DNA of 64,000 nt from CFX5 sp023384495. Lineage in GTDB: Bacteria > Chloroflexota > Anaerolineae > Caldilineales > Caldilineaceae. The first letter of the stretch is position 1, and every line of letters starts with the position of its first letter. The stretch is from positions 1 to 64,000 of the forward strand of contig JASNZV010000007.1 in assembly GCA_048499455.1 (NCBI GenBank), given 5' to 3'. Both the position numbers and the translations under genes were made by a program. The notes below the pieces were generated by a model. The model saw only the letters and a program-made list of their open reading frames with translations. It did not search any database and had not been told where the DNA came from. Shown piece by piece: positions 41,793 to 51,036 of the stretch.

Positions 41793-43670
41793 CTATAGAT
41801 TGACCTGACAGAACGCGCCGCCTAACAGCAGCGCATAGGCGGTTGGGTCATCCGGGTAAGAGGGGGAGAGGTCCAGCGCAACGGCCCGTTCGTCGCCAAA
41901 ATCATGAATCGCCGTCCACGAATCCGCCCCGCTGGTTTGGTAGAGGGTCTGGCCCGTGCAGGCGAAGAAGGCCATTCCGCTCTGGGTCTGGCTGCCGAGC
42001 AGCGCCACCACCTTGCCGCCGTCCGCCACCTCGAAGAGCGGCCTGGCCGCGCCGCCATGCCCGTCAGACGACGGTCGAACTTCCCATACCTGATGGTCAA
42101 GGCTGGCGTACCACGGCGCGCCCCAATCATCATGCGCGTGGCCCCAAAGTCGGACTACCGGCATCGGGCTGGCGGGCTGGCGCAGAAGCTGCTCCAGGCG
42201 CCCCGGTTCGCCCGCCCACAGGGTCACCCACTCGCCCGCCGGGTCGATTGTGGCTGCCCGCAGCCGCCCCTGGTCGTCAATCGCCAGCGCCAACACGTGC
42301 CCCAGCGCGCCATCGGCGATTGGCGCACGTCGCCACGGGCCCTCGACCCCGCTGGCCACCTGAATCTCCCCCGCCCGGGTGGCGAAGGCGACGAACGCGC
42401 CCCCCGGTGAGAAGGCGGCCAGCGCGGCCGGCGTCTCGACGGCCAGAGACCAATCGTCACCGCCATCCGCGCTGATCAACAAACCTTCGCCAGCGGCGGC
42501 AACCAGCACGCGGTCTTGGGCAAAGGCAGGCGACAGCGCCAGCGAATGGATGTCCAGGCTGGGCAGTTCCTCGTTGAGACAGCGCCAGGAATGCCCCCCG
42601 TCCACCGTCCGCCAGATCCCTTCATGTGGGCCGTAGAGAAAGGCAGTCGAGTCGCGGTCGAACTGGGGAGATAACGCCATACCGGTCAGTGAGCGGGCAG
42701 GTAGGGGGAAGGAGGGTTGCCAGATTGCCCGGTCGCGCGTCAGCCATGCGCCCTGCTCGACCAGCCCGGTGATGAGGAGATCATCGCTTGCAGCCAGGCA
42801 GAGGGCGTCGGCTTTGTCAAGCAGACAACGCCATTGCTCACCGCCATCGCCGGAACAAAAGAGGCCAGCATTCGTGGCGGCGTACAGCGCCCCATCCTCC
42901 GGCGCCACCGCCAGCGCATTGACACAGGCAGCGGGCAGCGCCGTCTTCCGCCAGCTTGCGCCCCGATCGGTCGAGCGGTAGAGGCCCTCTTGTTCCGTGC
43001 CGGCGTAGAGGGTTTGATCCCCAGCAAAATGGGGCGAGATAGCCAGGCTGAGGACCGGCGTGGCCTCCTCGGGGAAGTCAAGCGCCTTCCAGGCCCGCGC
43101 GCCGTTGTAGCTGTGATAAAGCGCGCTTTCGGCGCCGGCAAAGATCATTTCGTCGTGCGCAAAGTCGGGCGAGATGGCCAGCGAATAGATGGCGGCGTCC
43201 AGCAGGCCAAAGCCGCGGTATGACCAGCGCTCGCCCCGGCTGTCGCTGTAATAGACGCCATCCTCCAGCGCGCCCGCCAGGATGATCCCATCCGACCGGT
43301 AGTTGGGCGAGAAGCAGAAGCAGAGGATCGCGGGGTCTGGCATGGGCGTGGGCGCAGCCTGCCACTGTTCACCGCCGTCGCGCGAGACAAACAGCCCCTG
43401 GCCCGTCCCGACAAAAAGCGTGGCGTCTTCGGCATAGTTGGGGGATAGGCCCAACGTGATGATCTCCAGCGGGGCGGCAGGCAGCCTTTGCCAGCGCGTC
43501 TGCGCCCCTTTGTCCACCTCGGTTGTGCGATACAGCCCCGTCCGCGCGCCGGCAAAGAGGGTGCGCCCCCCGCGCGGGCCGACGGCCAGGGCGGATACGG
43601 TCCCTGGTGAGGGTGCGCCGATGATGTTGTAGGGAGTGGGAATCGATCCGATGATCAAGGCTCCACACAC
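41793..43670 (-). CDS. BNR/Asp-box beta-propeller protein (Ycf48/VPS10-like)
   Basis: About 625 residues from GTG 43670, or 621 from TTG 43658, which overlaps the chaperonin stop as TTGA; both are plausible and a GGAG lies upstream of each. No signal peptide. At least seven Asp-box-like repeats are visible: SRDGGEQW, YSDSRGERW, HSYNGARAW, STDRGASW, SGDGGEQW, TVDGGHSW and SADGGDDW, each with 'ALSPNF/Y.A.D.TLF.G' strands, so one or two propellers. Function unknown. It is translationally coupled to the GroEL-like gene upstream, inside the sugar transporter operon. Confidence 0.8.
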   Translation of the reverse strand: MCGALIIGSIPTPYNIIGAPSPGTVSALAVGPRGGRTLFAGARTGLYRTTEVDKGAQTRWQRLPAAPLEIITLGLSPNYAEDATLFVGTGQGLFVSRDGGEQWQAAPTPMPDPAILCFCFSPNYRSDGIILAGALEDGVYYSDSRGERWSYRGFGLLDAAIYSLAISPDFAHDEMIFAGAESALYHSYNGARAWKALDFPEEATPVLSLAISPHFAGDQTLYAGTEQEGLYRSTDRGASWRKTALPAACVNALAVAPEDGALYAATNAGLFCSGDGGEQWRCLLDKADALCLAASDDLLITGLVEQGAWLTRDRAIWQPSFPLPARSLTGMALSPQFDRDSTAFLYGPHEGIWRTVDGGHSWRCLNEELPSLDIHSLALSPAFAQDRVLVAAAGEGLLISADGGDDWSLAVETPAALAAFSPGGAFVAFATRAGEIQVASGVEGPWRRAPIADGALGHVLALAIDDQGRLRAATIDPAGEWVTLWAGEPGRLEQLLRQPASPMPVVRLWGHAHDDWGAPWYASLDHQVWEVRPSSDGHGGAARPLFEVADGGKVVALLGSQTQSGMAFFACTGQTLYQTSGADSWTAIHDFGDERAVALDLSPSYPDDPTAYALLLGGAFCQVNL

Positions 43671-45358
43671 TCCTGCGGTTTTCGATGATGCACGATCACA
43701 TCCATGGTCAGCGCCTGCGCCGCGCCGCCCACCGCAACCTCCAACGCCTGTTGCAAAACGACAACGGAATCCAGGATGCCGGCCTGCTGCATATCGACGA
43801 TGCGCCCGCTGCGGGCGTCAAAGCCGTGGCCGTGGGGGGCAGCCTGCGCCTGGCCGAGCACCGCTGCGGGTGGGTACCCCGCGTTGGCGGCGATGGCGCG
43901 CAATGGAGCTTCCAGCGCCCGGCGCAGGATCTGGTAGGCGGCTGCCTCATTGGCGGTGGCCGCCGGCAACGCCGCCAGCGCTTGCTGGGCGCAGAGGAGC
44001 GCCGCGCCCCCACCCGAAACCACGCCCCCGGTCATGGCGTTGCGCAGCGTCGTCACCGCCCGGTTGGTCATGGTCTTGAGCGCCTCGGTGGCGGAATCGG
44101 CGGGCTCGCTCACGCGGATGATGGCGGTCCCGCCAGCCATGCGGCCCAGCCGCTCGCGCAGCATTCCCCGCTCGTGTTCACCCGCAGCCGCCTTTAGCCG
44201 GCCGCGCAAATGCTGCCGGTGTTGGCGGATGCGCCGCGGGTCGCCTTTGCCGCCAAAGAGGCCAAAGAGACTCTGGGTGGCCCAGGCGCGCCGGGCGCGC
44301 CCCAAGTCAGCTAGTTGGAAATCGTGAAAATCGGCGTAGGCAGCCGCATAAAAGACCCGCCCCCCGGCCAGAACGGCGATGTCCTCCAGGGCGGCGGCCT
44401 GGTCCATCTCCAGCACCTGGGGCGTGCGCACCGCCAGCGTCTGAACAGTCTTGGCCTGGTTGTTCTGCACCAGCAGTCCAATGACGCGGTCCGAAACTTC
44501 TTTGGCGAGGATCACCAGCTTGCGCACCCCGCCCGCGGCGCAGCGCTCCAGCACGGGGATGAGCTGGCTGGGTTCCTTGATGGCAAGGTCGCTGATCAGA
44601 AGGGCGGCGTCATCAAACGTTGTCTGTGGATTAGCGCCGGGCCGAGTGACAAAGTGATACGAGAGCCAGCCACTCAGACGCCAATAGGTCCCCTCGATGT
44701 ACTCGCGCTCCACGCCTAGCCGGTTCCCCTTCTCCACCACCACCATGCCCTCCGACCCGACCATGTCGAAGACCTCGCCCAGGATGTCGGCAAGTTCGCC
44801 ATGCTCGTGGAGCAGGCTACGGGCAAAACGGGCGATTTGTTCTTTGCCAGCCAACGGTTGAGCCGCCTGCTGCAACTGTTCCTGCACCGCCCACAGCCCT
44901 TTCTCCAGGCCGGCGCGCAACAACATGGCGTCGCAGCCGCCGTGGGTGATGACGTGAATCCCCTCTTCCAGGATCGCCTGGTAGATCACGGCCATGGTCG
45001 TCGAACCGTCGCCAACCTCCTGGTGCATGCGCCAGAGGGCGTGACGGATGAGCATGGCGCCCACGTCGGGGCCGCGCGGCGCGATCTGGATGATGCGGCG
45101 GGCGATGGTTGCGCCGTCATCCAGAATTTCAGGGGCTTCGCTGCTGGATGCGCGCGCCAGCGCCACCAGGCGGGGCAATGGCCCCAACGTAGGCCGGATC
45201 GCCTCGGTGATCCAGTCAATCCCCTGTTTGAGATCAGCGTAGGTCTGCGGCTGGGTGACGATGGCGGGTTGCTGCGCCGCGGGGGCGCCGGCTCTTGGCG
45301 TGCGAAAGCCGGGCAGGTTCTTTTTGCCGGCGCTCTCTGGGCCAGGGAGATTGGTCAT
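43655..45358 (-). CDS. Divergent GroEL-like (cpn60 family) protein in a sugar ABC operon
   Basis: 567 residues. The ATG at 45358 lies 2 bases after the permease stop and has AAAGGGTGA upstream. GroEL landmarks in order: LGP at 58-60; ILDDGATIAR (Asp81 = GroEL Asp52); EVGDGSTTMAV (Asp117 = Asp87); apical 'GWLSYHFVTRPG', 'LIPVLERC'; GGVVSGGGAAL at about 444-454; GILDS (Asp530). The block from RVSEPADS to VVSGGG aligns without gaps to GroEL, and Arg433 stands where catalytic Asp398 should be. It has a 30-residue N-terminal extension, a rewritten stretch at about 355-380 and no GGM tail. ATP may be bound but hydrolysed poorly (inference). It is not the housekeeping GroEL, as no groES is near. Confidence 0.88.
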   Translation of the reverse strand: MTNLPGPESAGKKNLPGFRTPRAGAPAAQQPAIVTQPQTYADLKQGIDWITEAIRPTLGPLPRLVALARASSSEAPEILDDGATIARRIIQIAPRGPDVGAMLIRHALWRMHQEVGDGSTTMAVIYQAILEEGIHVITHGGCDAMLLRAGLEKGLWAVQEQLQQAAQPLAGKEQIARFARSLLHEHGELADILGEVFDMVGSEGMVVVEKGNRLGVEREYIEGTYWRLSGWLSYHFVTRPGANPQTTFDDAALLISDLAIKEPSQLIPVLERCAAGGVRKLVILAKEVSDRVIGLLVQNNQAKTVQTLAVRTPQVLEMDQAAALEDIAVLAGGRVFYAAAYADFHDFQLADLGRARRAWATQSLFGLFGGKGDPRRIRQHRQHLRGRLKAAAGEHERGMLRERLGRMAGGTAIIRVSEPADSATEALKTMTNRAVTTLRNAMTGGVVSGGGAALLCAQQALAALPAATANEAAAYQILRRALEAPLRAIAANAGYPPAAVLGQAQAAPHGHGFDARSGRIVDMQQAGILDSVVVLQQALEVAVGGAAQALTMDVIVHHRKPQECVEP

Positions 45359-45360
45359 GC

Positions 45361-46245
45361 TCACCCTTTCAGCCCGCTGGCGACCAGCCCCTGGACAAAA
45401 TAGCGTTGCAACAAGAAGTAAACAGCAGCCGGCGGCCAGGTCGCCAGGAAGGTGCGGACCATCACTGCGGGGTAGTCGGTGGTGCCCACGGGCGACCAAT
45501 CCGAGAGGATGACCCACTGCACCCGGTAGGCGATGGGGTAGTATTCGGGGCGCCCGGCAATGGTCATGCTGGGCCAGAGGTAGTCATTCCAGACGCCGAG
45601 AAAGGTGACGATGGTCAGGGCGACGATAGGTGGTTTGAGCAGCGGGGCATAGAGGCGGAAGATGATGGTGAACATCCCCGCGCCGTCCACCTTGGCGGCG
45701 TCCTCATACTCCCTGGGCAGCATGTCGTAGCTCTGTTTGAAGAGAAAGATGGCAAAGGGCGGCACCCAGCCATAGATAAAGAGCACCGGCCACTCGCGAA
45801 TAAACCCGTGGCCGCCCCGCCCCAGGATGTCATTGCCACCCACCAGCGGGAACCAGGCCATCTGCAAGTACATGGGCACCAACATGAGAATGCCGGGCAT
45901 CACCATGCCCGACAAAAAAAGGAGAAATACCCTATTCCTGCCCGGAAAGCGCAATTTGGAAAAGATATAGCCGCCGAGCAGCCCTACCAGGATGGTGACG
46001 GCGATGTAGAATGCGCAGCGGTAGAAAGTAAACACGTACGAATCCCACACACCGGCGGCAAGCGCCCGCTGAAACAGCGCCACGTTCAACGTGTTGGGGA
46101 TGGGCAGGATGACAGATTCGAGAAAGCGGTCGTTGGTGGTAAACGCGCCCAGGGCCATAAAGAGCACCGGGTAGATCATGACAAAGCTGGAGATGCTGAG
46201 AAAGAGATAACTCAGCGTCCGGGTGATGGTGAGGCGTCTTTTCAT
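45361..46245 (-). CDS. Carbohydrate ABC transporter permease, MalG type
   Basis: 294 residues, six membrane segments. The EAA loop that contacts the ATPase is 'EYEDAAKVDGAGMFTIIF' with the usual 'P' further on; the C-terminal end 'QRYFVQGLVASGLKG' is the hallmark of MalG/UgpE proteins. It forms a heterodimer with the permease upstream (13-base gap). Its stop is 2 bases from the GroEL-like start. No ATPase gene is in the operon, so a shared MsmX/UgpC-type ATPase is expected elsewhere. Confidence 0.93.
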   Translation of the reverse strand: MKRRLTITRTLSYLFLSISSFVMIYPVLFMALGAFTTNDRFLESVILPIPNTLNVALFQRALAAGVWDSYVFTFYRCAFYIAVTILVGLLGGYIFSKLRFPGRNRVFLLFLSGMVMPGILMLVPMYLQMAWFPLVGGNDILGRGGHGFIREWPVLFIYGWVPPFAIFLFKQSYDMLPREYEDAAKVDGAGMFTIIFRLYAPLLKPPIVALTIVTFLGVWNDYLWPSMTIAGRPEYYPIAYRVQWVILSDWSPVGTTDYPAVMVRTFLATWPPAAVYFLLQRYFVQGLVASGLKG

Positions 46246-46257
46246 CTTCTGTCTGGT

Positions 46258-47217
46258 CTAAACCCCATACTCTTTACGATACTGGTGGAGCTGCCACCCG
46301 ATGAAGATCAGCAGCATGATGAAGAGCACAAACGACTGGGCAGTGCCGAGCCCCATTTCCAACGCGCCAAACGAATCGTTGTGGATGCTGTAGATCAGGG
46401 TGTAGGTCAGATCGTTCGGCCCGCCGGCGGTGATAATCTTGGGCACTTCCCACATCTGCATCGAGCCAATCATCCCGGTCACTGAGATAAAGAGTAGCAC
46501 GGGCAGCATCTGCGGGATGGTGATGTACCAGAGCAGTTGTCGGTTGTTTGCGCCGTCGATCTTGGCGGCGTCATAGAGGTTCTCATCGATGCCCTGCAGG
46601 CCAGCCAGGAAGAAGATCACCGTAAAGCCGATCCCCTGCCAGACCGAAAAGAGCACCGTGATGATCGGCATCCAGACCGTGCTGCGATACCAGTCGATAG
46701 GGCCGATGCCAACGTTGAATAGGAGCATATTCAACACGCCTTGGGTCGAGGGCGCCAGGTAGATACGGAGCAGCAGCGCAATCACTGCGCCGGAAAAGAC
46801 CGCCGGCAGATACCACATGGTGCGGAAGATGCCCTTGCCGCGCAGGTTTTGGTTCAACACCAGCGCGGTGAAGAAGCCGCCGGCGATGTTGAGGAAGAGA
46901 ATCGCAACGGCATAGAGCACCGTCCTGCCGATCACCTTGAGGTAAAACCAGTTGCGGTAGTCGGAGAAAATGATCTGGAAATTTTGCAGCCCCACCCACC
47001 GTGGCGGTGTGATGATGTTCCAGTCGGTAAAGCTGATGCCGATGAGGAACGCCAGCGGCACGTAGGTCATCGCCACAAAATAGACGAGCATGGGGATGAG
47101 AAACGACCAGGCGATGACCGCTTCCCGGTGGCGCCGATACCAGCGCGCCATCTGCTCTACTGGGGTGAGTTGTGCTTGGGGCTGACGAAGGTCACGCGGA
47201 ACTGCTTTGCTGCTCAT
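46258..47217 (-). CDS. Carbohydrate ABC transporter permease, MalF type
   Basis: 319 residues. Six membrane segments; the EAA loop 'LYDAAKIDGANNRQLLWY' followed by 'ITIPQMLPVL' is typical of MalF/UgpA. The start 'RRHREAVIAWSFLIPMLVYF' and 'FTDWNIITPPRWVGLQNFQ' are also family features. It pairs with the MalG-type permease downstream and receives sugar from the binding protein encoded 148 bases upstream. Confidence 0.93.
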   Translation of the reverse strand: MSSKAVPRDLRQPQAQLTPVEQMARWYRRHREAVIAWSFLIPMLVYFVAMTYVPLAFLIGISFTDWNIITPPRWVGLQNFQIIFSDYRNWFYLKVIGRTVLYAVAILFLNIAGGFFTALVLNQNLRGKGIFRTMWYLPAVFSGAVIALLLRIYLAPSTQGVLNMLLFNVGIGPIDWYRSTVWMPIITVLFSVWQGIGFTVIFFLAGLQGIDENLYDAAKIDGANNRQLLWYITIPQMLPVLLFISVTGMIGSMQMWEVPKIITAGGPNDLTYTLIYSIHNDSFGALEMGLGTAQSFVLFIMLLIFIGWQLHQYRKEYGV

Positions 47218-47268
47218 GACACTCCAGCGGTCACAAATTGAATTCCCGGAAGGGAGGTCGCGCCCAAT

Positions 47269-47300
47269 GGTGCAACGTACTCCCTAAAGTGCGTTGCACC
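47269..47300. repeat. GGTGCAACG palindrome (core of the ACAACGAGACTT family)
   Basis: GGTGCAACG and CGTTGCACC pair perfectly around a 14-base loop containing AAAGTG. The same words occur inside the elements at 35788-35879 and 51037-51127. It lies between the binding-protein and permease genes and may weaken transcription there. A second small repeat, TCAGTACAGTTAT twice, follows at 47327-47350. Confidence 0.45.
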
Positions 47301-47365
47301 TGGACAACACCTCCGAACGTGATGTGTCAGTACAGTTATTCAGTACAGTTATGGTGTGGCCCGAC

Positions 47366-48814
47366 TCACCCGGTCCTGGCCAGCAATTGTTCGATGGAAG
47401 CCTGGAGATTGTCCAGCTCCTGCTGAATCTCGGCGGCCTGGAGCCGGCCGTTCCAAATGCGCTGGTAGCTGTTGTTCCACTCGGCCCAAATGCGCGAGCC
47501 GTTCTTGGGCCAGCCCGGCAGCGGCCCCGCGCCCCCTTCGAGCAGCGCCTTCATGGTCACCCGCACGATCTCTTTGGCGCCGTCGGTCTTATAGCCGCCC
47601 AGTTGGTCGTACGTTTCATACTGTTCGAGCAGCGACTTCAGGGCAGGAATCCAGATGCCGGCATTGTCGGCCAGCCAGGCCTGCGTTGTCTCATTGGTCA
47701 GCGTCTCTTCCACCAGGGCAATGGCCAGGTCGGGGTGTTTGCCGTTCTTGAGCGGCGAGTTGATCTGGTTGCCGATCACAATCGTGGCTGGGTGGCCGCC
47801 GGGGGGCAATGGGAACTGGATGGCCGTTGCGTCAATATTGCCTTCACCCACGGAAGTTGCGTCGTTGTTCCAGCCTGGCTTAACGGCGATCACGCCATCG
47901 TTGAAGAGCTTGCCCGAGCCGGCTTCCCCCTCGGCCTGAGTGATCAGCGCTTCGGTCGAGCTCCACATCAATTCGTTGTGGAAGAGCCAGGTGTCCACCG
48001 CCTTGGGCAGATTGGCCGAGGGAACCCCGAGGTCGCTGCCCAGCGGCGCATCGTTCTGGTTGAACCAATGCAGGATGCGCATGGCCGTACCATAGGTATT
48101 GGGATCTGGCCCATAGGTGTAGTAGCAGTTGTTGCCCCACCGTTCATCGGCGTTGATCTGCGAGATGGCCTGGCAGGCCGCCACCAGTTCCTCCCACGTG
48201 GTGGGCAAATCGTTGCGGTCGAGGCCGGCGCGTTCCCAGGTGGTCAGGTTGATAAAGAGCACATCGGCGCCCGATGACATAGGTAGGCCGTAAGTCTGCC
48301 CATCGACCATCGCGCCTCGGATTGTCCCTTCGGGGAACTGTTGCGCTGCATCCTCCGAGACCGGATTGTAGATGCCCAACTGGACAAATTCATTGACATA
48401 CGCTTCGCCGTAGGTCACATCGGGGATGATCCCCGCAGCGAGCGACATGAGTTGGTTCTGGCGCAGGTCCCAGTCCCAACTGTGGGCGGTGATATTCAAC
48501 GAGACGCCGGGGTGATTTTCCAAAAAGGGTGGGTACAGCGTGCGCGCCAACCCACCCCAGTACCACGTCCGTTGGAACTCTTCGTTGTCGGGGCTTGCTT
48601 CCCAGGTCGTCGTCAGGTCGGGAATGTCTGCGTTCCACCAGACATCAAGCACGATTGGTTCTGGGGGCTGGCTGGGAAGCTGACCGGCGGCCGCGTCGGC
48701 TTCTCCCTGTGATTGCGGCATCGGCGCGACACAGGCGCCCAACACAGAAGCGCCGGCGGCAGCGCCGACCAACCGGACAAATTCTCGACGTGTGACGCCA
48801 TTCTTGGGAGCCAT
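47366..48814 (-). CDS. Sugar ABC transporter substrate-binding lipoprotein
   Basis: About 482 residues. The ATG at 48814 has a strong AAGGAGG upstream; an upstream in-frame start would bury the export signal. The N-terminus has a twin-arginine motif TRREFVRLVG and lipobox VLGAC, so Tat export and lipid anchoring. The body fits family 1 sugar-binding proteins: 'DVTYGEAYVNEFVQLGIYNP', 'TYGLPMSSGADVLFINLTTW', 'LPTTWEELVAACQAI' and 'LKNGKHPDLAIALVEETLTN'. It heads the operon permease-permease-GroEL-like-BNR-GH. Copy B of the CTTACGCA element lies 73 bases upstream. Confidence 0.92.
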   Translation of the reverse strand: MAPKNGVTRREFVRLVGAAAGASVLGACVAPMPQSQGEADAAAGQLPSQPPEPIVLDVWWNADIPDLTTTWEASPDNEEFQRTWYWGGLARTLYPPFLENHPGVSLNITAHSWDWDLRQNQLMSLAAGIIPDVTYGEAYVNEFVQLGIYNPVSEDAAQQFPEGTIRGAMVDGQTYGLPMSSGADVLFINLTTWERAGLDRNDLPTTWEELVAACQAISQINADERWGNNCYYTYGPDPNTYGTAMRILHWFNQNDAPLGSDLGVPSANLPKAVDTWLFHNELMWSSTEALITQAEGEAGSGKLFNDGVIAVKPGWNNDATSVGEGNIDATAIQFPLPPGGHPATIVIGNQINSPLKNGKHPDLAIALVEETLTNETTQAWLADNAGIWIPALKSLLEQYETYDQLGGYKTDGAKEIVRVTMKALLEGGAGPLPGWPKNGSRIWAEWNNSYQRIWNGRLQAAEIQQELDNLQASIEQLLARTG

Positions 48815-48886
48815 CCTCTTCCTCCTTGTCCTGATTCGATTTTGGACCTTCTTAGAAACCCTCACCCCAAAGACATATCAATAGAG

Positions 48887-48961
48887 CTTACGCAAGCCTT
48901 GACTGAAGATTTGTTTGTTGACCAATTTGTCTCGCCTGACAACCATCAGGCGCTGCGAAAG
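48887..48961. repeat. CTTACGCA-family MITE, copy B
   Basis: A 75-base element with ends CTTACGCAAGCCTTGACTGA and ATCAGGCGCTGCGAAAG. Its reverse complement aligns over its full length with copy A at 12700-12774. It lies just upstream of the sugar ABC operon. From 48962 to 49332 I see no gene and no convincing promoter. Confidence 0.75.
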
Positions 48962-49332
48962 CCATGTTCAATTTATTGACAGGGTAAGGGGATGAGTTGA
49001 CCACAGTTCTGTGGAATATTGGTTGCTGGCACAAGCAATCGCGAACAACGCGATAGGGAGCGGGCGCTTGAGGCTCCTATTGTAACAGCCAATGCGAAAA
49101 ATAGCAATGTCCAAAAATCGTACGTTTTTTGAAGGAGACCTGTAGGGTAGGGGCCCGCCATACATATATCCTAAACATAATCAGTCATTTGATCGAGGCG
49201 CCGTCACAAGAATGAGCTTACAATGGTCCAGAGGTGGCGCGAATAGGGCGCAATACTGATTGCAGCCTCCACTCCGAAGCAATCCCATTAAAATTACGCG
49301 ATAACATTTTCCACTGAAATGACGAGGTAGAT

Positions 49333-50862
49333 ATGCTTGCGAAAGTTCACAGTTGCGCAGTGCTTGGGCTGGACGCAGAGCCCGTTCACGTCGAGGTAGA
49401 TATTGCCAGCGGGTTGGAGCGGGTGACCCTGGTCGGGCTGCCCGACACCGCGGTGCGCGAAAGCAGCGAGCGGGTACGCGCCGCAGTCACCAACAGTGGC
49501 TTTGTCTATCCACAACACCGGCTTACGGTCAACCTGGCCCCGGCCGACCTACGCAAAGAAGGGCCGGCCTATGACCTGCCCATCGCGGTGGGCATCCTCG
49601 CCGCCACCAACCAGGCGCCCGCCGAACTGGACGATGCGCTGCTCTTGGGCGAGTTGAGTCTGGACGGCAGCGTACGCCATGTCAACGGTATTTTGCCCAT
49701 GGCCTCGATGGCGCGCCATCGAGGCTATCAACGCCTCTTTGTCCCGCAGGTTGATGCGCCGGAAGCTGCGCTGGTGGAAGGCATCGATGTCTATCCGATC
49801 GACTCACTGGCTGCGCTGGTTAACCACCTGAATGGCCGGCGTCCGCTCACTCGTTTTGAAAATGCCTTGCGTTTTGACGACCAGACCGAGGTGTTTTATC
49901 CGGTCGATTTTGCCGACATCAAGGGGCAGGAGATCACCAAACGGGCGTTGGAAGTGGCGTGCGCCGGTGGGCACAATTGCCTGCTCAAGGGGCCGCCGGG
50001 TGCGGGCAAGACGCTGCTGGCGCGGGCGTTACCATCTATCCTGCCGCGGCTGACCTTGAGCGAGTCGCTCGATATCACCCGCATCTACTCGGTGGCCGAT
50101 GCGCTCACCGACGGCCAGCCGCTGATCCGCACCCGACCCTTCCGGGCGCCGCACCACACCATCAGCCATGCCGGGTTGGTGGGCGGCGGTCGCTGGCCGC
50201 GGCCAGGGGAGATCAGCATGGCGCACCGGGGCGTGCTCTTTCTGGACGAATTACCCGAGTTTGGCACACGCAACCTGGAGACGCTGCGCCAGCCGCTCGA
50301 AGACCGCATTGTCACCATCAGCCGCGCCACCGGGTCGCTCACCTTCCCGGCCAACTTTGTGCTGGTCGCCGCCATGAACCCCTGCCCCTGCGGCTATTTT
50401 CAAGACCCACAAAAGGAATGCACCTGCTCCCTGAGCGCGGTGCAACGCTACCAGCAACGCATCAGCGGGCCGCTCATGGACCGCATCGACATCCATGTGG
50501 ATGTGCCGCGCGTCCCCTTTCAGAAGCTGGCCGACCTGGCCGGGGGCGAAACGTCGGCCACGATCCGCGCGCGGGTGGAGCAGGCGCGCCAGGTGCAGGA
50601 AGCCCGCTTTGCCGGCCTGGGTAAGGGGAACATGCTCGTCAACGGCGACATGGGGCCAGCCGAGGTGCAGCGTTTCTGCCAGCTTGACGAAGCCGGGCGC
50701 AACCTCATGCGCGTTGCTATGCAGCAGATGGACCTCAGCGCGCGGGCGTACCATCGCGTGCTCAAGCTGGCCCGCACCATCGCAGATTTGGCTGCGGAGG
50801 GGCAGATCCAGGTGGCGCACCTGGCCGAGGCGCTGCAATATCGCCCGCGCGAGCTCAGCTAG
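49333..50862 (+). CDS. comM: YifB/ComM family Mg-chelatase-like AAA ATPase
   Basis: 509 residues, full length. The N-terminal ChlI-like domain is 'DIASGLERVTLVGLPDTAVR' to 'LRKEGPAYDLPIAVGILAA'. The AAA core has Walker A GPPGAGKT, Walker B VLFLDELPEF, and 'PCPCGYFQDPQKECTCSL', the Cys-rich zinc-like segment of the family. The C-terminal domain is helical ('RAYHRVLKLARTIADLA'). ComM is a helicase promoting branch migration during natural transformation. A single-gene unit converging with the BTAD regulator. Confidence 0.95.
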   Translation: MLAKVHSCAVLGLDAEPVHVEVDIASGLERVTLVGLPDTAVRESSERVRAAVTNSGFVYPQHRLTVNLAPADLRKEGPAYDLPIAVGILAATNQAPAELDDALLLGELSLDGSVRHVNGILPMASMARHRGYQRLFVPQVDAPEAALVEGIDVYPIDSLAALVNHLNGRRPLTRFENALRFDDQTEVFYPVDFADIKGQEITKRALEVACAGGHNCLLKGPPGAGKTLLARALPSILPRLTLSESLDITRIYSVADALTDGQPLIRTRPFRAPHHTISHAGLVGGGRWPRPGEISMAHRGVLFLDELPEFGTRNLETLRQPLEDRIVTISRATGSLTFPANFVLVAAMNPCPCGYFQDPQKECTCSLSAVQRYQQRISGPLMDRIDIHVDVPRVPFQKLADLAGGETSATIRARVEQARQVQEARFAGLGKGNMLVNGDMGPAEVQRFCQLDEAGRNLMRVAMQQMDLSARAYHRVLKLARTIADLAAEGQIQVAHLAEALQYRPRELS

Positions 50863-50926
50863 CGATCCTGATCATCGTCCCCTTGTCGCCTAATTCGTAT
50901 GCCCCAAAGTCTTGGGCGAGGAATAA

Positions 50927-51036
50927 GGCTGTTCCAAAAAAATAAATATCCATGAAACCGTAATGCGTAATGCGTAATTGGCCGCTGACGGATTACGCAT
51001 CACGGCCGGGTGATCATTTAATTTTTTGGAATAGCC
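50927..51036. repeat. 110-base inverted-repeat element, GGCTNTTCCAAAAAA ends
   Basis: The left end GGCTGTTCCAAAAAAATAAA pairs with the right end TTTAATTTTTTGGAATAGCC. Inside, CCGTAATGCGTAAT pairs with ATTACGCATCACGG, so nearly the whole element folds into one hairpin. It abuts the element at 51037-51127 with no gap. It lies between two converging genes. Confidence 0.7.

Noticed and set aside
48962..49332. tRNA or other RNA gene in the gap before comM
   Set aside because: No cloverleaf, anticodon arm or conserved TTC loop could be drawn.
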